A stretch of 47,015 bases of DNA, from positions 1 to 47,015 of the forward strand of contig MPUH01000541.1 of NCBI GenBank assembly GCA_001970955.1, written 5' to 3'. The position numbers and the translations under genes are program-made. Source of the stretch: Stentor coeruleus (Eukaryota; Ciliophora; Heterotrichea; Heterotrichida; Stentoridae). The notes under the pieces are model-generated. The model was not told where the DNA came from and did not search any database. It saw only the letters and a program-made list of their open reading frames with translations. Within the stretch, counting starts at the first letter, position 1. Each line of letters opens with the position of its first letter. Shown piece by piece: positions 22,963 through 32,027 of this stretch.

Positions 22963-23389
22963 TCATCCCAAGTTTTTTCTGTGGTTATACTTGGTACATG
23001 CTCTCAAAAGCTAAATTTCTCTAAAGATTATTATCTAAGTAATGAATTTCATTATATTAATATTTATGATATTTCTACCATAAAAAGAAATATTTTATTT
23101 CTTATGACTTTATTAACTTATTATATCCTAAAGAATTTTATATTAAGTCATACCAAAAGTTTTATGTGATTTTATATAGCAAATGGGTATTATATCTATC
23201 ATATAAAATTTCAATAAAATATTTTATTAATATCAATGCATACAAGGCTTGAACATGACAATAAATCCATCCAAAAGACAAACAATAGTTTGGGTCATTA
23301 TAAATTTATATTAAAATCTTCGCTTATAATCTAAATTTCCATAATTTTCCATAATAACCCATTGTAAAACACTAATTACTATAATAAAT

Positions 23390-25042
23390 ATGGAGTGGGA
23401 TAAAGTGACTGAGCATATAGAAAATGCGTTCAATACAAGGCTTTCGCCAATCGAAAACCGACTACAGACACAGAATTCAGAGATTAAAAAGCTCATGGAA
23501 CTTGCCATTGCCCTCTCAGAACACGTTAAAAGTAATGAACAGTCCGAACAGCCAAGACCACAAACAGGAAAAGCGGGAAGTAAACCATTCCATACTGATA
23601 GGCCAAGTCATGGAGAAGATCCTAAGAAGAAACCTGACATAAAAAAACCTGAGGAAATCAAAGGAAAAAAGGAAGAAGACCCTAAAAAAAAAGAAGAAGA
23701 TGCAAAGAAAAAGGAAGAAGATGCTAAGAAAAAAGAAGAAGCCAAGAAAAAGAAGGAGGAAGAAGATGCAAAGAAAAAAGAAGAGGCTAAGAAAAAGAAA
23801 GAAGAAGAAAATAAGAAAAAAGAAGAAGCTTTGGCTAAGAAAAAAGAAGAAGAGACGAAAAAAAAGGATGAAGAAAATAAAAAAAAAGAAGAAGCTAAGA
23901 AAAAAAAGGAAGAGGAAGATGTGAAGAAGAAAGATGAAATAGCTAAGAAAAAGGAAGAGGCTAAAAAGAAAAAAGAAGAAGAGGATGCAAAGAAAAAGGA
24001 AGAGGCGAAGAAGAAAAAGGAAGAAGAGGCTAAGAAAAAAGAAGAGGAAGCTAAGAAAAAAGAAGAGGATATGAAGAAAAAAGAAGAGTCTAAAAAGAAA
24101 AAAGAAGAAGAAAAGAAAGCTAAAGGTGGGGAAGAGAAAAAAGATGAGGAAGTTAAAAAGCCTAAGCCTGAAGATGCTAAGAAAAAAACTGCTGAGGATA
24201 AGAAAAAGAAAGAAGAAGATAAAAAGCTAAAACCAGGGAAAAAAGAAGAGGACAAAAAAGCTCCGAAAGATCCTAAGAAAAAGCCTGAAGACGGTAAAGA
24301 AAACCCTGAAGACAAGCCTGTAACAGAGGAAGTAAAATCTGAATCCCCTGCTGAAGAACCTCCACATACTGAAGAGCCTAAAAAATCAGACTCCCCAGTA
24401 GAAGAACCTGTAAAATCTGAAGAACCCGAAGAATCAAAAGCTCCAGTACCAGAAGAAGCAAAAATCTCATCACAACCTCATCAGGGAGCATTAAAAGTCA
24501 ATATCGAAGAAATTGAAGAAAGCCTTAAAAATCTCATTTCATCCCATTCTCAAGAAGAACTCACTAAAGAAAAGCCTTTCGAAATCTCAGTTGGGGCAAA
24601 AAGTGCTCTTAGCCTTCTTAATACCATGGAAGATGACAAGTTTTATGTTGGAACAGTACCAAGACCAGAAGTTATTTGGACTTTTAGAATACTTATTCAG
24701 TTCTCTGGGAAGACTTTAAGCCCAGATGACAATGCTGCATGGGAAGAAATTTCTGAGTTTATTAAAGATATTAGGAATAAAGAGAAAAATCAAAAACTTA
24801 CTGATAAAGTCCTTATGGAATTTATTTCTAAGTTTGATTTCTCTAATGAAAATGTGGATAAAATCGAAGTACTTGTTGGTGGACAGTCACTTGATCCCCA
24901 GCAGTTTACGGAAATGTGTGCAGTTTCTGGGTTGTTGATGTTTACTATTAGAGAAGCTGCTGTTTATTCTGCGGTGGTTAAAGGAAAAGTACCACCTTTC
25001 CGCCAATATATTAGATTCATGCATAAGAAAACACTGGTTTAA
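23390..25042 (+). CDS. Lys/Glu-repeat protein with folded C-terminal domain
   Basis: 550 residues from ATG 23390 (context aatATGG). Residues 1-55 form a short coiled coil (VTEHIENAFNTRLSPIENRL). Residues about 75-320 are an extreme charged tract built from KKKEEE-like units (KKKEEEDAKKKEEAKK), likely a long single helix or disordered spacer. Pro/Glu/Ser-rich sequence follows to about 375. Residues about 380-550 are a folded domain (PRPEVIWTFRILIQFSGK, then FTEMCAVSGLLMFTIREA) that I do not recognise. Charged tracts of this type occur in cytoskeletal linkers such as caldesmon-like and MAP-like proteins, which is an analogy, not an assignment. The opposite strand of the tract gives a long Ser/Phe frame that is only its shadow. 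Confidence 0.8.
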   Translation: MEWDKVTEHIENAFNTRLSPIENRLQTQNSEIKKLMELAIALSEHVKSNEQSEQPRPQTGKAGSKPFHTDRPSHGEDPKKKPDIKKPEEIKGKKEEDPKKKEEDAKKKEEDAKKKEEAKKKKEEEDAKKKEEAKKKKEEENKKKEEALAKKKEEETKKKDEENKKKEEAKKKKEEEDVKKKDEIAKKKEEAKKKKEEEDAKKKEEAKKKKEEEAKKKEEEAKKKEEDMKKKEESKKKKEEEKKAKGGEEKKDEEVKKPKPEDAKKKTAEDKKKKEEDKKLKPGKKEEDKKAPKDPKKKPEDGKENPEDKPVTEEVKSESPAEEPPHTEEPKKSDSPVEEPVKSEEPEESKAPVPEEAKISSQPHQGALKVNIEEIEESLKNLISSHSQEELTKEKPFEISVGAKSALSLLNTMEDDKFYVGTVPRPEVIWTFRILIQFSGKTLSPDDNAAWEEISEFIKDIRNKEKNQKLTDKVLMEFISKFDFSNENVDKIEVLVGGQSLDPQQFTEMCAVSGLLMFTIREAAVYSAVVKGKVPPFRQYIRFMHKKTLV

Positions 25043-25928
25043 GGTAACTAATTAGATAAATAATGGTTGAATTTGCAGTTTTTAAGGTTGGTTTTAATTA
25101 AAATAATACTTTTCAAAGAATCTAGGGATAGTTTTTAAATAGGTATTATATATTTTTATTCATATCTTTTCACATAAATTTGTGGATATTAAAACATAAA
25201 TCTTTTCCTATTGCTTACTTTATATGAGTATACAAACTAAGTAATTCATAATAAAGTGATAGAATCTATGCGATTTATAACAAAGAATGATATACAAGTG
25301 AATAAGAATTAATGCAAAATTTGATAGTTTTTTCATAAATATTAAGAGAGAATTAGAAGTTTTGGAACAAGAAAAAATTATTTGAAAGAATAAAATATTA
25401 TAATAATTTACTTAAGCTCAGATCATAAAGAAAAAAAAATCTTTATGATAAGTTTTAGAGATCAAATCAATGCATACAATATTATCTATTTAACAAAAGT
25501 AATAAACTGATAAAGTATTAAAAGCTAAATAGAATTATAATAATTAGAAGAATGCATTTAACCAGAAAAAAAATTAAAATCTTAAGTAGAGAATTCACAG
25601 GAGAAAAAATTTCATTAGATTTAATTTCTTTCAAAGGAAAATATGTATAAAAATGAAATGAAAAACTAGGTTTAACATCTAATGAACTTTTAAAAGAAAA
25701 CTTGTTAAAGTAAGAGAATACTAATGAACTTTTAAAAGAAAACTTGTTAAAGTAAGAGAATAATAATTTGCTTTTAATGAATCTAAATTCTTCAGAAATA
25801 TAGAATCAAGTGCTATAAATAGTATTCAATCTGAAATAATTGCCCTTAATAAAATCATAGATACTAAAATAGAAACCAATGCTAATGTTTAATTATTCAT
25901 ATTATAATATATCATTTTACCGAAAAAT
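25043..25928. other. Spacer with probable decayed coiled-coil gene
   Basis: The plus strand from 25552 reads MHLTRKKIKILSREF and continues coding-like with TAA/TGA interruptions. It includes a 42-nt tandem duplication encoding ELLKENLL-type heptads, then, in another frame, a clean 36-codon stretch (FFRNIESSAINSIQSEI) ending at TAA 25889-25891, 38 nt before the next gene. Most likely a degenerate coiled-coil gene. Confidence 0.4.
25679..25762. repeat. 42-nt tandem duplication
   Basis: 25679-25720 and 25721-25762 are identical; 42 nt equals 14 codons, two coiled-coil heptads. It lies inside the probable decayed gene. Confidence 0.8.
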
Positions 25929-27611
25929 ATGAAAACAAGAGCCAGTTCCGGCAAAACCCTTGCTATAACCCTTCCTAATGAACCTAAAAAAGGGATTCTC
26001 GCAATAGAAGCATCAAATCCAATATTTAAACTAACCGGAGTAATCTATTCAGAAAGCACTGAAAAAGATGTTATAACATTGCCAAGGATGTCCGACAAGC
26101 TATCTAAATCAATATCAACTCCTCTTTTACCAAAAACATCAGAATTTAAGAAAAAATCTTTACCAACAACAACACCAAAACTTGCCCGACACTTATCAAA
26201 TCTCAATTGGGGCAATTTTTTAAAAAGTATTTTTTATTCAGGAAACATTGTCCCACCATCTAAACCATCAGAAAACCTTCAAGAAAAAATAAATGAAGTA
26301 GATACAAGAATTGATAGTGAAATCAACAGCACACAAGATACTATTTTTATGAAAAGTATTAAAAAACTTGATAGATCTGCTAATGTTGAAGGACAATTAA
26401 ATGAAATCAGTGTTTTCACTTTGGCTAAAAAAGAACTTTTTAATGATATTCATGATGAATATATGAAGAAACTAGAAAAACTTAATAATCTTCGTAAAAC
26501 ACTTACTGAACTTGAAGCTTGTGATATAGAAAGTAAAGAGATAGAAAAAGAATTAGCAAATAAAAAAAACGATTTGGCAAAGACTAGAAAGGATTTAGCT
26601 TTTGAATCATTTTATAGTGAAACTTTGAAATTCCTTTTAAGGAGAAGTAGAGATTTAGTTAAAAAAGCAGCGATTCCAATCAATGGGAAAAATGAAGATA
26701 TTTTCCGTATTAATCTTGATATAAAAAAAGATAAAAGAGACATAAAACAAGCTTATCTTGAAGCTAAGCAGTTGAAAAAAAAAATAAAAAAGATGAAACA
26801 AGAAATTTTCTCTGAAAAAGAAGAAAAAACACAAATATTGAATTATAAACTCAAGATATATGAAGACCAGCAAAGATTGAAAAAATATATTGCAATTGAG
26901 CAGAAAAGACATGAAATATATGAAAAAAACCGTTTAAACACAAGAAAACTCCAAAATTTCGAACAACAAATAGCTGAATTGAAGCAAGAAAAACTTATTG
27001 ATAAAGAACTTACAAAACTTAATAGACATCTTGAAAATCAAGAAAGGAAATTTAGAGCTATTCAAAGAGTGACAAATAGTTCAAGCATTGAAGATGTACT
27101 TCCTTATTATATTTATCTGCAAAATAATCGTGAAAATCTTCAAAAAACCATGAATGATTCTTTAGAAATGATAGCAAGGCTGACTAAGGAAAGAGTAGAG
27201 TTACAAGAAATTTATAAATCTTTGTTGTTACAGTCTGAGAATCAAATTTTACAAGAAAAAAGACTTGGAACGCTTAAAAAAGAAACAAATTATAAAGAAG
27301 AGAAACTTGAGAAAAAAAAAATTGAGATAGAAAAACTTGACACTTTGGTTTTATCAGCAATAACGATATTAGGAAGGCTGATTTTTCAGCTTGGAGATGA
27401 AAAACCATTTGAAGTTAATGAAAACAATCTAACTTATTGCTTAGGATTCTGCTGTATCAAAATAGATAAGATCATGGAGATTATTCAGTCTCATCAAAAT
27501 GTTTATTATATTGAAAGTGTTAATACAGATATGCAGTGTAAACATCCACCAGGGTTTTTGAAATTAAATACTGTCATACAGTTGTTGTGGAAAGCTAATG
27601 AAATGGATTAA
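25929..27611 (+). CDS. Coiled-coil protein, possibly outer dynein arm docking-complex-like
   Basis: 560 residues from ATG 25929. Residues 1-130 are basic and Pro/Ser/Thr-rich; residues about 140-500 are nearly continuous coiled coil (KKLEKLNNLRKTLTELEAC, LNRHLENQERKFRAIQRVT). After the repeat comes SIEDVLPYYIYLQNNRENLQ, where a conserved break followed by a helix resembles the trans-alignment found in CCDC151/ODAD3 and CCDC114/63, the outer-arm docking proteins of motile cilia. The last 80 residues include a Cys-bearing segment (NLTYCLGFCCIKIDKI). Motile cilia dominate this cell type, so the role would fit, but the assignment needs a profile search. Tropomyosin-like coiled coils in general are the alternative. 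Confidence 0.6.
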   Translation: MKTRASSGKTLAITLPNEPKKGILAIEASNPIFKLTGVIYSESTEKDVITLPRMSDKLSKSISTPLLPKTSEFKKKSLPTTTPKLARHLSNLNWGNFLKSIFYSGNIVPPSKPSENLQEKINEVDTRIDSEINSTQDTIFMKSIKKLDRSANVEGQLNEISVFTLAKKELFNDIHDEYMKKLEKLNNLRKTLTELEACDIESKEIEKELANKKNDLAKTRKDLAFESFYSETLKFLLRRSRDLVKKAAIPINGKNEDIFRINLDIKKDKRDIKQAYLEAKQLKKKIKKMKQEIFSEKEEKTQILNYKLKIYEDQQRLKKYIAIEQKRHEIYEKNRLNTRKLQNFEQQIAELKQEKLIDKELTKLNRHLENQERKFRAIQRVTNSSSIEDVLPYYIYLQNNRENLQKTMNDSLEMIARLTKERVELQEIYKSLLLQSENQILQEKRLGTLKKETNYKEEKLEKKKIEIEKLDTLVLSAITILGRLIFQLGDEKPFEVNENNLTYCLGFCCIKIDKIMEIIQSHQNVYYIESVNTDMQCKHPPGFLKLNTVIQLLWKANEMD

Positions 27612-27784
27612 TTTATAAATTACTTAAATTCAATCAAAGATAGAATGTAAAAAACCCAAGCCTGGAAGCTTATTGATTATCTTGCTAAATTAGAATTCAA
27701 ATAATTTTTTGTTGTTTATCTTGAATCTCTATTATATATTAAAACTCAAAATTAAAAAACACAATATGTGCTCCTAATAATTAA

Positions 27785-28381
27785 CTACTTTTTCTTGTAT
27801 TTAGGCTTATGAATTCCTCTTGTACATGGTTCTATCTTACTAAATTCATCCCAATCCCAAGATTGACGATTACAACAAGTCCAAAACTTCCTCAAATCGT
27901 GAAATCCAGGTCCGCTTGGGTGATATAAACATCCTTCTTCAGGATTTTCATTAGGATCATAAGGCTTATTACACCCGAAATTCCCACAAATATAAAGTCC
28001 AGCTTCATTAGTGCATATGACAGGAGGTTCATTTTTTCTTTCTTCAGCTTCTTTTTTGCGTTTTTCTTCAAGCTCTCTATCAAAATCTTCTATTGTTTTG
28101 ATTTTAACTCCTGGGTTTTGTATTGACCGCTCAGCATTTCCAACTGTTGACGATTTCCAAAAGTCAGAGCTTCTCTTTACATCTGTATGTCTTCCTCTTT
28201 GACAACCTGGAATCTGAGAAAACTCATCCCAATCATAGACGATTACATTGCAGCAAGAATATCCTTTTTTCACATCATGGAATATTACAGGTCCAGCATG
28301 ATACCTACAAGCAATATCAGTGTTTTCTTCTTCTAAAAAATCTTTCTGGCAACCCAAATTCGTGCACTTTTTAGAAACCAT
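27785..28381 (-). CDS. Two-CHORD zinc protein (RAR1/CHORDC1 family, no CS domain)
   Basis: 198 residues with two complete CHORD domains. CHORD1 has C6, C11, C25, H28, H35, C43, C44, C60, H65; CHORD2 has C132, C137, C151, H154, H161, C169, C170, C186, H191. Both show the family motifs (CRYHAGPVIFHD and YHPSGPGFHD; SCC and TCC; GRH and GIH). Between them is a charged helical linker of about 50 residues. CHORD proteins are HSP90 co-chaperones; animal CHORDC1 adds a C-terminal CS domain, which is absent here, as in plant RAR1. The protein is close to RAR1 in length. It lies 56 nt downstream of the gene at 28438 on the same strand. Confidence 0.9.
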   Translation of the reverse strand: MVSKKCTNLGCQKDFLEEENTDIACRYHAGPVIFHDVKKGYSCCNVIVYDWDEFSQIPGCQRGRHTDVKRSSDFWKSSTVGNAERSIQNPGVKIKTIEDFDRELEEKRKKEAEERKNEPPVICTNEAGLYICGNFGCNKPYDPNENPEEGCLYHPSGPGFHDLRKFWTCCNRQSWDWDEFSKIEPCTRGIHKPKYKKK

Positions 28382-28437
28382 TAAGATTTTTATAGTATAA
28401 AAAAAATGTTTCTAATACTTTATTTAAATTAAATCTC

Positions 28438-29163
28438 TTAAGAATTCCACTTTAAAATTTCTTCTTTGCAGCTCTCCAACATAACCCCAATATTTTCTAT
28501 TTTCTTATTATATTCATCGTCAGCATAATCAATTGTCTGTTTTACAATAGGTTTAGCCTGGCTTTTAAATCGAATTTGTACTGTTACTCTATCAGATCTT
28601 GAATCCCATTTCCTAATTGGTTGTTTTTGCGCATAGGTTATTTCTGATTCGATGCTGTTATTATTATTATTTCTTATATCATATTTGATTTTTTGAAGCA
28701 AAGTCTCACATTTTGAATCCCGATCTTGGGACATTTCACATTTCGACTTGATAAACTTTTCTTTTAAGTTGCTGCAAGGGGTAACTGGTCTTTCTATCAT
28801 TGGTAGAATTAGGTTTTTACGATTTCTTATGAGATCTTCAAAGAATTCTTCAGCTTCTTGAGTTGGTGATTTTGATATTGGCTTAGGACTTGTGCTTTTT
28901 CTTAATACAGCTAAGGCAGCTGGTTCAGGAAGGTCATTTGCAAATCTTGGTCTACGATGTTTTATAACTTTACAGTCTTTTACAGGTGGAGGGCTGTATT
29001 TGTATAAGATTTTTTTTCGAGATTTTGTCTTTTGGGACTTGAAAGTTTTATACATACTAGAAACATCTGTTAGTTTTGGACTTGTTATAAATACATTTAT
29101 TAGTTCTCTTTCTGGCATTAGATCATATGGGTTTAGTTCTCTGCATTTCCATCTTTGCTCCAT
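28438..29163 (-). CDS. Unknown basic protein
   Basis: 241 residues. It starts MEQRWKCRELNPYDLMPER and is rich in Lys, Ser and Pro (SPTQEAEEFFEDLIRNRKN), with an Asn run (five) and a C-terminal helix (NIGVMLESCKEEILKWNS). No domain recognised. It is divergent from the gene at 29224 with only 60 nt between the two ATGs, so the pair probably shares a promoter. Confidence 0.65.
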   Translation of the reverse strand: MEQRWKCRELNPYDLMPERELINVFITSPKLTDVSSMYKTFKSQKTKSRKKILYKYSPPPVKDCKVIKHRRPRFANDLPEPAALAVLRKSTSPKPISKSPTQEAEEFFEDLIRNRKNLILPMIERPVTPCSNLKEKFIKSKCEMSQDRDSKCETLLQKIKYDIRNNNNNSIESEITYAQKQPIRKWDSRSDRVTVQIRFKSQAKPIVKQTIDYADDEYNKKIENIGVMLESCKEEILKWNS

Positions 29164-29223
29164 TTTCTAATATAGTTGAATTTGTATTTAAGTTTTTGCA
29201 AATCTAACTATAAACCAAATATA
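29164..29223. promoter_or_regulatory. 60-bp bidirectional promoter/5'-UTR region
   Basis: Only these 60 bases separate the two divergent start codons (29163 on minus, 29224 on plus). They must contain both promoters and both 5' leaders unless promoters lie inside coding sequence. AT-rich, with no recognisable TATA or initiator element beyond general AT content. Confidence 0.5.
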
Positions 29224-29760
29224 ATGGGTGACAAATCCTTAGAGCCTGACCAACGTAAATACAAATACTTCAACAAAAAGAAGCTCAAAGTAATGCCTTT
29301 TTATCTAAAAAAAGGCTTACCAGACCAAAGATTCCTTGACTTCCGGCTTTTCATTCACAATCGCAAAGTTAATGAAGTCCAGCACGATCTTAAATTCTTT
29401 GAGCCTATGCTTAATGTCAACTATCAAAAAAAACGACAAAAAAGCCTCACTGAATATAAGCAAAACAAGTTATATAAAAAGAAAAAACAAAAATATCAGG
29501 AACTGTTTACAAATGGTCAAGTAGACATTGAAATTAATAAGATTTCTAATTCTTTTGAAAATTTGAAGACAAAGTTTAATGGGCTTAATTCACGTCAGGC
29601 TGCTAGATTAAATAACCTTATGGAAAAAGCTCAGAAAAAAAAGAAAAAACAACTTGAGATGAATATGCAAAGACCGAGGACTAGTACAGTTTTTTCAAGC
29701 AGACTTAGTGTGGCTATGAAAAGCAGAGTTGGAACAAGTTTCAGAGAATACTCAACGTAG
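29224..29760 (+). CDS. Unknown Lys-rich protein
   Basis: 178 residues from ATG 29224 (context aatataATGGG). The frame is open further upstream to a TTG at 29176, but the ATG is the first plausible start. The protein is strongly basic with an internal Lys-rich helix (KKKKQKYQEL), a second one (EKAQKKKKKQLEMN) and a Ser/Arg/Thr C-terminus (RPRTSTVFSSRLSVAMKSR). It looks like a nucleic-acid-binding or microtubule-binding basic protein, but nothing specific is recognised. Its last codons and stop lie in a 13-bp target-site duplication made by the insertion that follows. Confidence 0.65.
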   Translation: MGDKSLEPDQRKYKYFNKKKLKVMPFYLKKGLPDQRFLDFRLFIHNRKVNEVQHDLKFFEPMLNVNYQKKRQKSLTEYKQNKLYKKKKQKYQELFTNGQVDIEINKISNSFENLKTKFNGLNSRQAARLNNLMEKAQKKKKKQLEMNMQRPRTSTVFSSRLSVAMKSRVGTSFREYST

Positions 29761-29762
29761 AT
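29750..29762. repeat. Left target-site duplication (13 bp)
   Basis: actcaacgtagat, repeated exactly at 30282-30294. It contains the TAG stop codon of the gene at 29224. Confidence 0.75.
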
Positions 29763-30281
29763 GAATGAATGATTAATGAGAAATTTAAGAGTTTTACATA
29801 TCACTTTACTTTGCAAAACCCAAGTTATTTCTAACTCCAGGGGTCGGCTCTGGTAGGAAGTTATTCTTTTATCTAGTTTTCCTTTAGAATATCTATTTTT
29901 TCCTGTTTGATATGAAAAAAGGTATAAGAGATGTTTTCTCCTGCTCTGGCATATAGTAGGTAATTTTACTTGAAAATGTTGGAATTGTCATACAGGTTCA
30001 TTCAAGCTTCTACTCTAGAAACTGCATTTGTTTGTGTTCAGTCTGGTTCATTTCGGATCGGCTGGCCATGAAAGGAATCATTTTGGATATAACCCACCAA
30101 AGAAAAAAAAACTCTGAGGATTTAGACAAACAAAATTTTATAGTCCCTCCGACTAGATACTTAGGGGGAAAATTTATATACCCATAGATATCCTATAAAA
30201 TTTTAGATTGTTAGGGGTCTTTTCGGATCCTTTCTCCAACACTCCATTTTAATTTATATTTTTTTTTTGAATGAATGAATG
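29763..30281. mobile_element. 519-bp insertion, SINE/retroposon-like
   Basis: Flanked by a perfect 13-bp direct repeat; the bases immediately outside differ, so the duplication is bounded. The right end is a T-run followed by the tetranucleotide tract tgaatgaatgaatg; the left end also begins gaatgaatga. Composition is clearly more GC-rich than the surrounding spacer (for example ggggtcggctctgg near 29840, ttcggatcggctggcc near 30052), and ttcggatc recurs near 30222. No open frame of note, so the element would be non-autonomous. A short target duplication plus a simple tetranucleotide tail is typical of SINEs and non-LTR retroposons. Possible pol III box B-like sequence at about 29995 (ggttcattcaa) is weak. 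Confidence 0.6.
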
Positions 30282-30294
30282 ACTCAACGTAGAT
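30282..30294. repeat. Right target-site duplication (13 bp)
   Basis: actcaacgtagat, identical to 29750-29762. Confidence 0.75.
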
Positions 30295-30894
30295 AATTGT
30301 TTTATAATTTAATTGTTGAAGTGATTTTTTTTTTATTTTATGGAGGAAGTTTGGTAGTTAATGGATTTTTATGAGGAAATTTTATTGATAAATAGGATAT
30401 TATTTTAGTGCAGTGATTATAAGATGGTTATTGTATAAATTATTTATGAAATTCAGTTGGATTATAGTTTATAATAAAAAAATTATGTTTATTAAGGGTG
30501 TTAGCATATTCTCATACTGTATAATCTGTGAATATAAAATAAATAATAAGTTTTTTTAATATTTTTACTCATAAGTTTTAAATTAAACCAAATTAAACGA
30601 GTGGTGATAATGATTTTTAATACTAAACATTAAAAGATCTAAAAAAATAACTTTAAACAACTTTTTCACAATCACTTCTCACAATTTTTTTACTTAAAAA
30701 AATAAACTCCACTTTATTTTAACTGATTTCCATATAATTTCCAACAAAATCTTTCAACATTTTAAATCATAACCATAAAAAACTCTCTAATCTAAAAATT
30801 ACAACAAATGCATTACCAAAAACAATCCCCACAGCCAAAAAGACTCATCCTATCTAATCCAACAATTTCTAAAACAAGTATTTCAACTATATTA
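30295..30894. other. Spacer between convergent genes
   Basis: G/T-rich until about 30500, C-rich from 30690 (3' flank of the minus gene). Nothing else seen. Confidence 0.5.
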
Positions 30895-32019
30895 TTACAA
30901 TTTCGACTTATTTTCATCAATTTGCTTAATAACTTCAGTATGCATCCACAAAAACAAAGGTAAAAACCTCAAAAACCTGGCAAAATTAATCGGCTCGACA
31001 CTTATCATATTATTAATCAACCCGAATTCATCAACATTAACACAAGCCATAATACTTTTTAGCTCTTTATAATCTATAAATTTGTCTTTTGAATAACAAG
31101 TAAAAACTTGTCTAAGTTCACCTATCGAATTTCTAAGTTTCTGTAAAGTTTCTGATATAAAAAATCCACTCAAAGATGATTCAGGGAAATTATGTTCATA
31201 AACTGCACAAACACCAAAAAAGTCTTTACGGTTTATACGACTTTTCATTGATACTAGGAAAAAAGTTTGGAAAATATCTAAAGCTTTACCTCGAAGGGCT
31301 AAATAAGATTGATCGTTATGGTTTGATTGAAGTCCTGTGAGGATGAGCATGTTAATTATATCATCTAAAATAAAATAACCATTATGATGAAGGTCGATTT
31401 CATCATAAAGATATTTGTATTTCGCATCCACACCTTCTTTAAAAATTTTTGTTTCTTGGTACATGTTGATTTTTCCGCTAGGGGAATTCGAACAAGATAG
31501 TTTTGGGGTTTTCCCTTCACCTCTTATTGAAATTTCCCCATCAGCAAAATTTTTTCTACTATTTTTCCAAACATCTCTTGGCATGTTGGAAATTTTTTGA
31601 AGTCTGACTTTCTCTGTAGCTTTAATTTTCCATATTGCCATATCTTTATTCTTATGTGGGGTTCTTCTGTAGTCTTCTATATTTGATTGAAAACTGTTGC
31701 AATTTGACCTTAATGGTGACTCTTTGGATATATCAGGACTTGGGGACTTTGCACATTCAACACTCATAGAAACATACCTTCCACTTTCTGGTTTCTCAGC
31801 CTGTAATGACTTTGGGAAGTTCAAAAAATAAGTATCGCGTGGGTTTAACTGCACTTTAGGTAGTTTCAAAGTTATTATCTTCCTTCTAGGACTCATATTC
31901 AAAGATTTCCTCAAACCTGTCACAGGGGGTAAGACATTATCTTCAACATCCCTAGCTAAACTAAAAATTTTTCTATGAGGACTTTCTCCATTTGACTCAA
32001 TAGATTTTGGTTTTTCCAT
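30895..32019 (-). CDS. Unknown protein with degenerate EF-hand-like region
   Basis: 374 residues. The N-terminal 200 residues are basic, Ser/Pro-rich and probably disordered (SPSPDISKESPLRS). The C-terminal 170 residues are folded: YDEIDLHHNGYFILDDI near 209-225 resembles an EF-hand loop (D, H, N, G and a terminal acidic residue), and FTCYSKDKFIDYKELKSIM near 313-331 resembles a second. Both deviate from strict calcium-binding consensus. Its ATG lies only 8 nt after the SHMT stop on the same strand, so the two may share transcription, or the promoter lies within the SHMT coding sequence. Later in-frame ATGs exist (residue 42), but the first has the usual A/T-rich context. Confidence 0.6.
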   Translation of the reverse strand: MEKPKSIESNGESPHRKIFSLARDVEDNVLPPVTGLRKSLNMSPRRKIITLKLPKVQLNPRDTYFLNFPKSLQAEKPESGRYVSMSVECAKSPSPDISKESPLRSNCNSFQSNIEDYRRTPHKNKDMAIWKIKATEKVRLQKISNMPRDVWKNSRKNFADGEISIRGEGKTPKLSCSNSPSGKINMYQETKIFKEGVDAKYKYLYDEIDLHHNGYFILDDIINMLILTGLQSNHNDQSYLALRGKALDIFQTFFLVSMKSRINRKDFFGVCAVYEHNFPESSLSGFFISETLQKLRNSIGELRQVFTCYSKDKFIDYKELKSIMACVNVDEFGLINNMISVEPINFARFLRFLPLFLWMHTEVIKQIDENKSKL

Positions 32020-32027
32020 CTAAATTA

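Larger units (their letters stand above)
21790..23389. other. 1.6-kb AT-rich spacer between divergent genes
   Basis: It holds the assembly joint at 22749 and the inverted repeat at 22899-22962. A frame at 22981-23169 begins with GTG and is Ile/Phe/Tyr-rich; not called. Confidence 0.45.

Noticed and set aside
23608..24315. 235-residue minus-strand ORF rich in Ser and Phe.
   Set aside because: Antisense shadow of the Lys/Glu tract of the 23390 gene.
29940..30015. tRNA-like box A/box B in the inserted element.
   Set aside because: Box B matches only partly and no T-arm stem forms; insufficient to call a tRNA-derived SINE.
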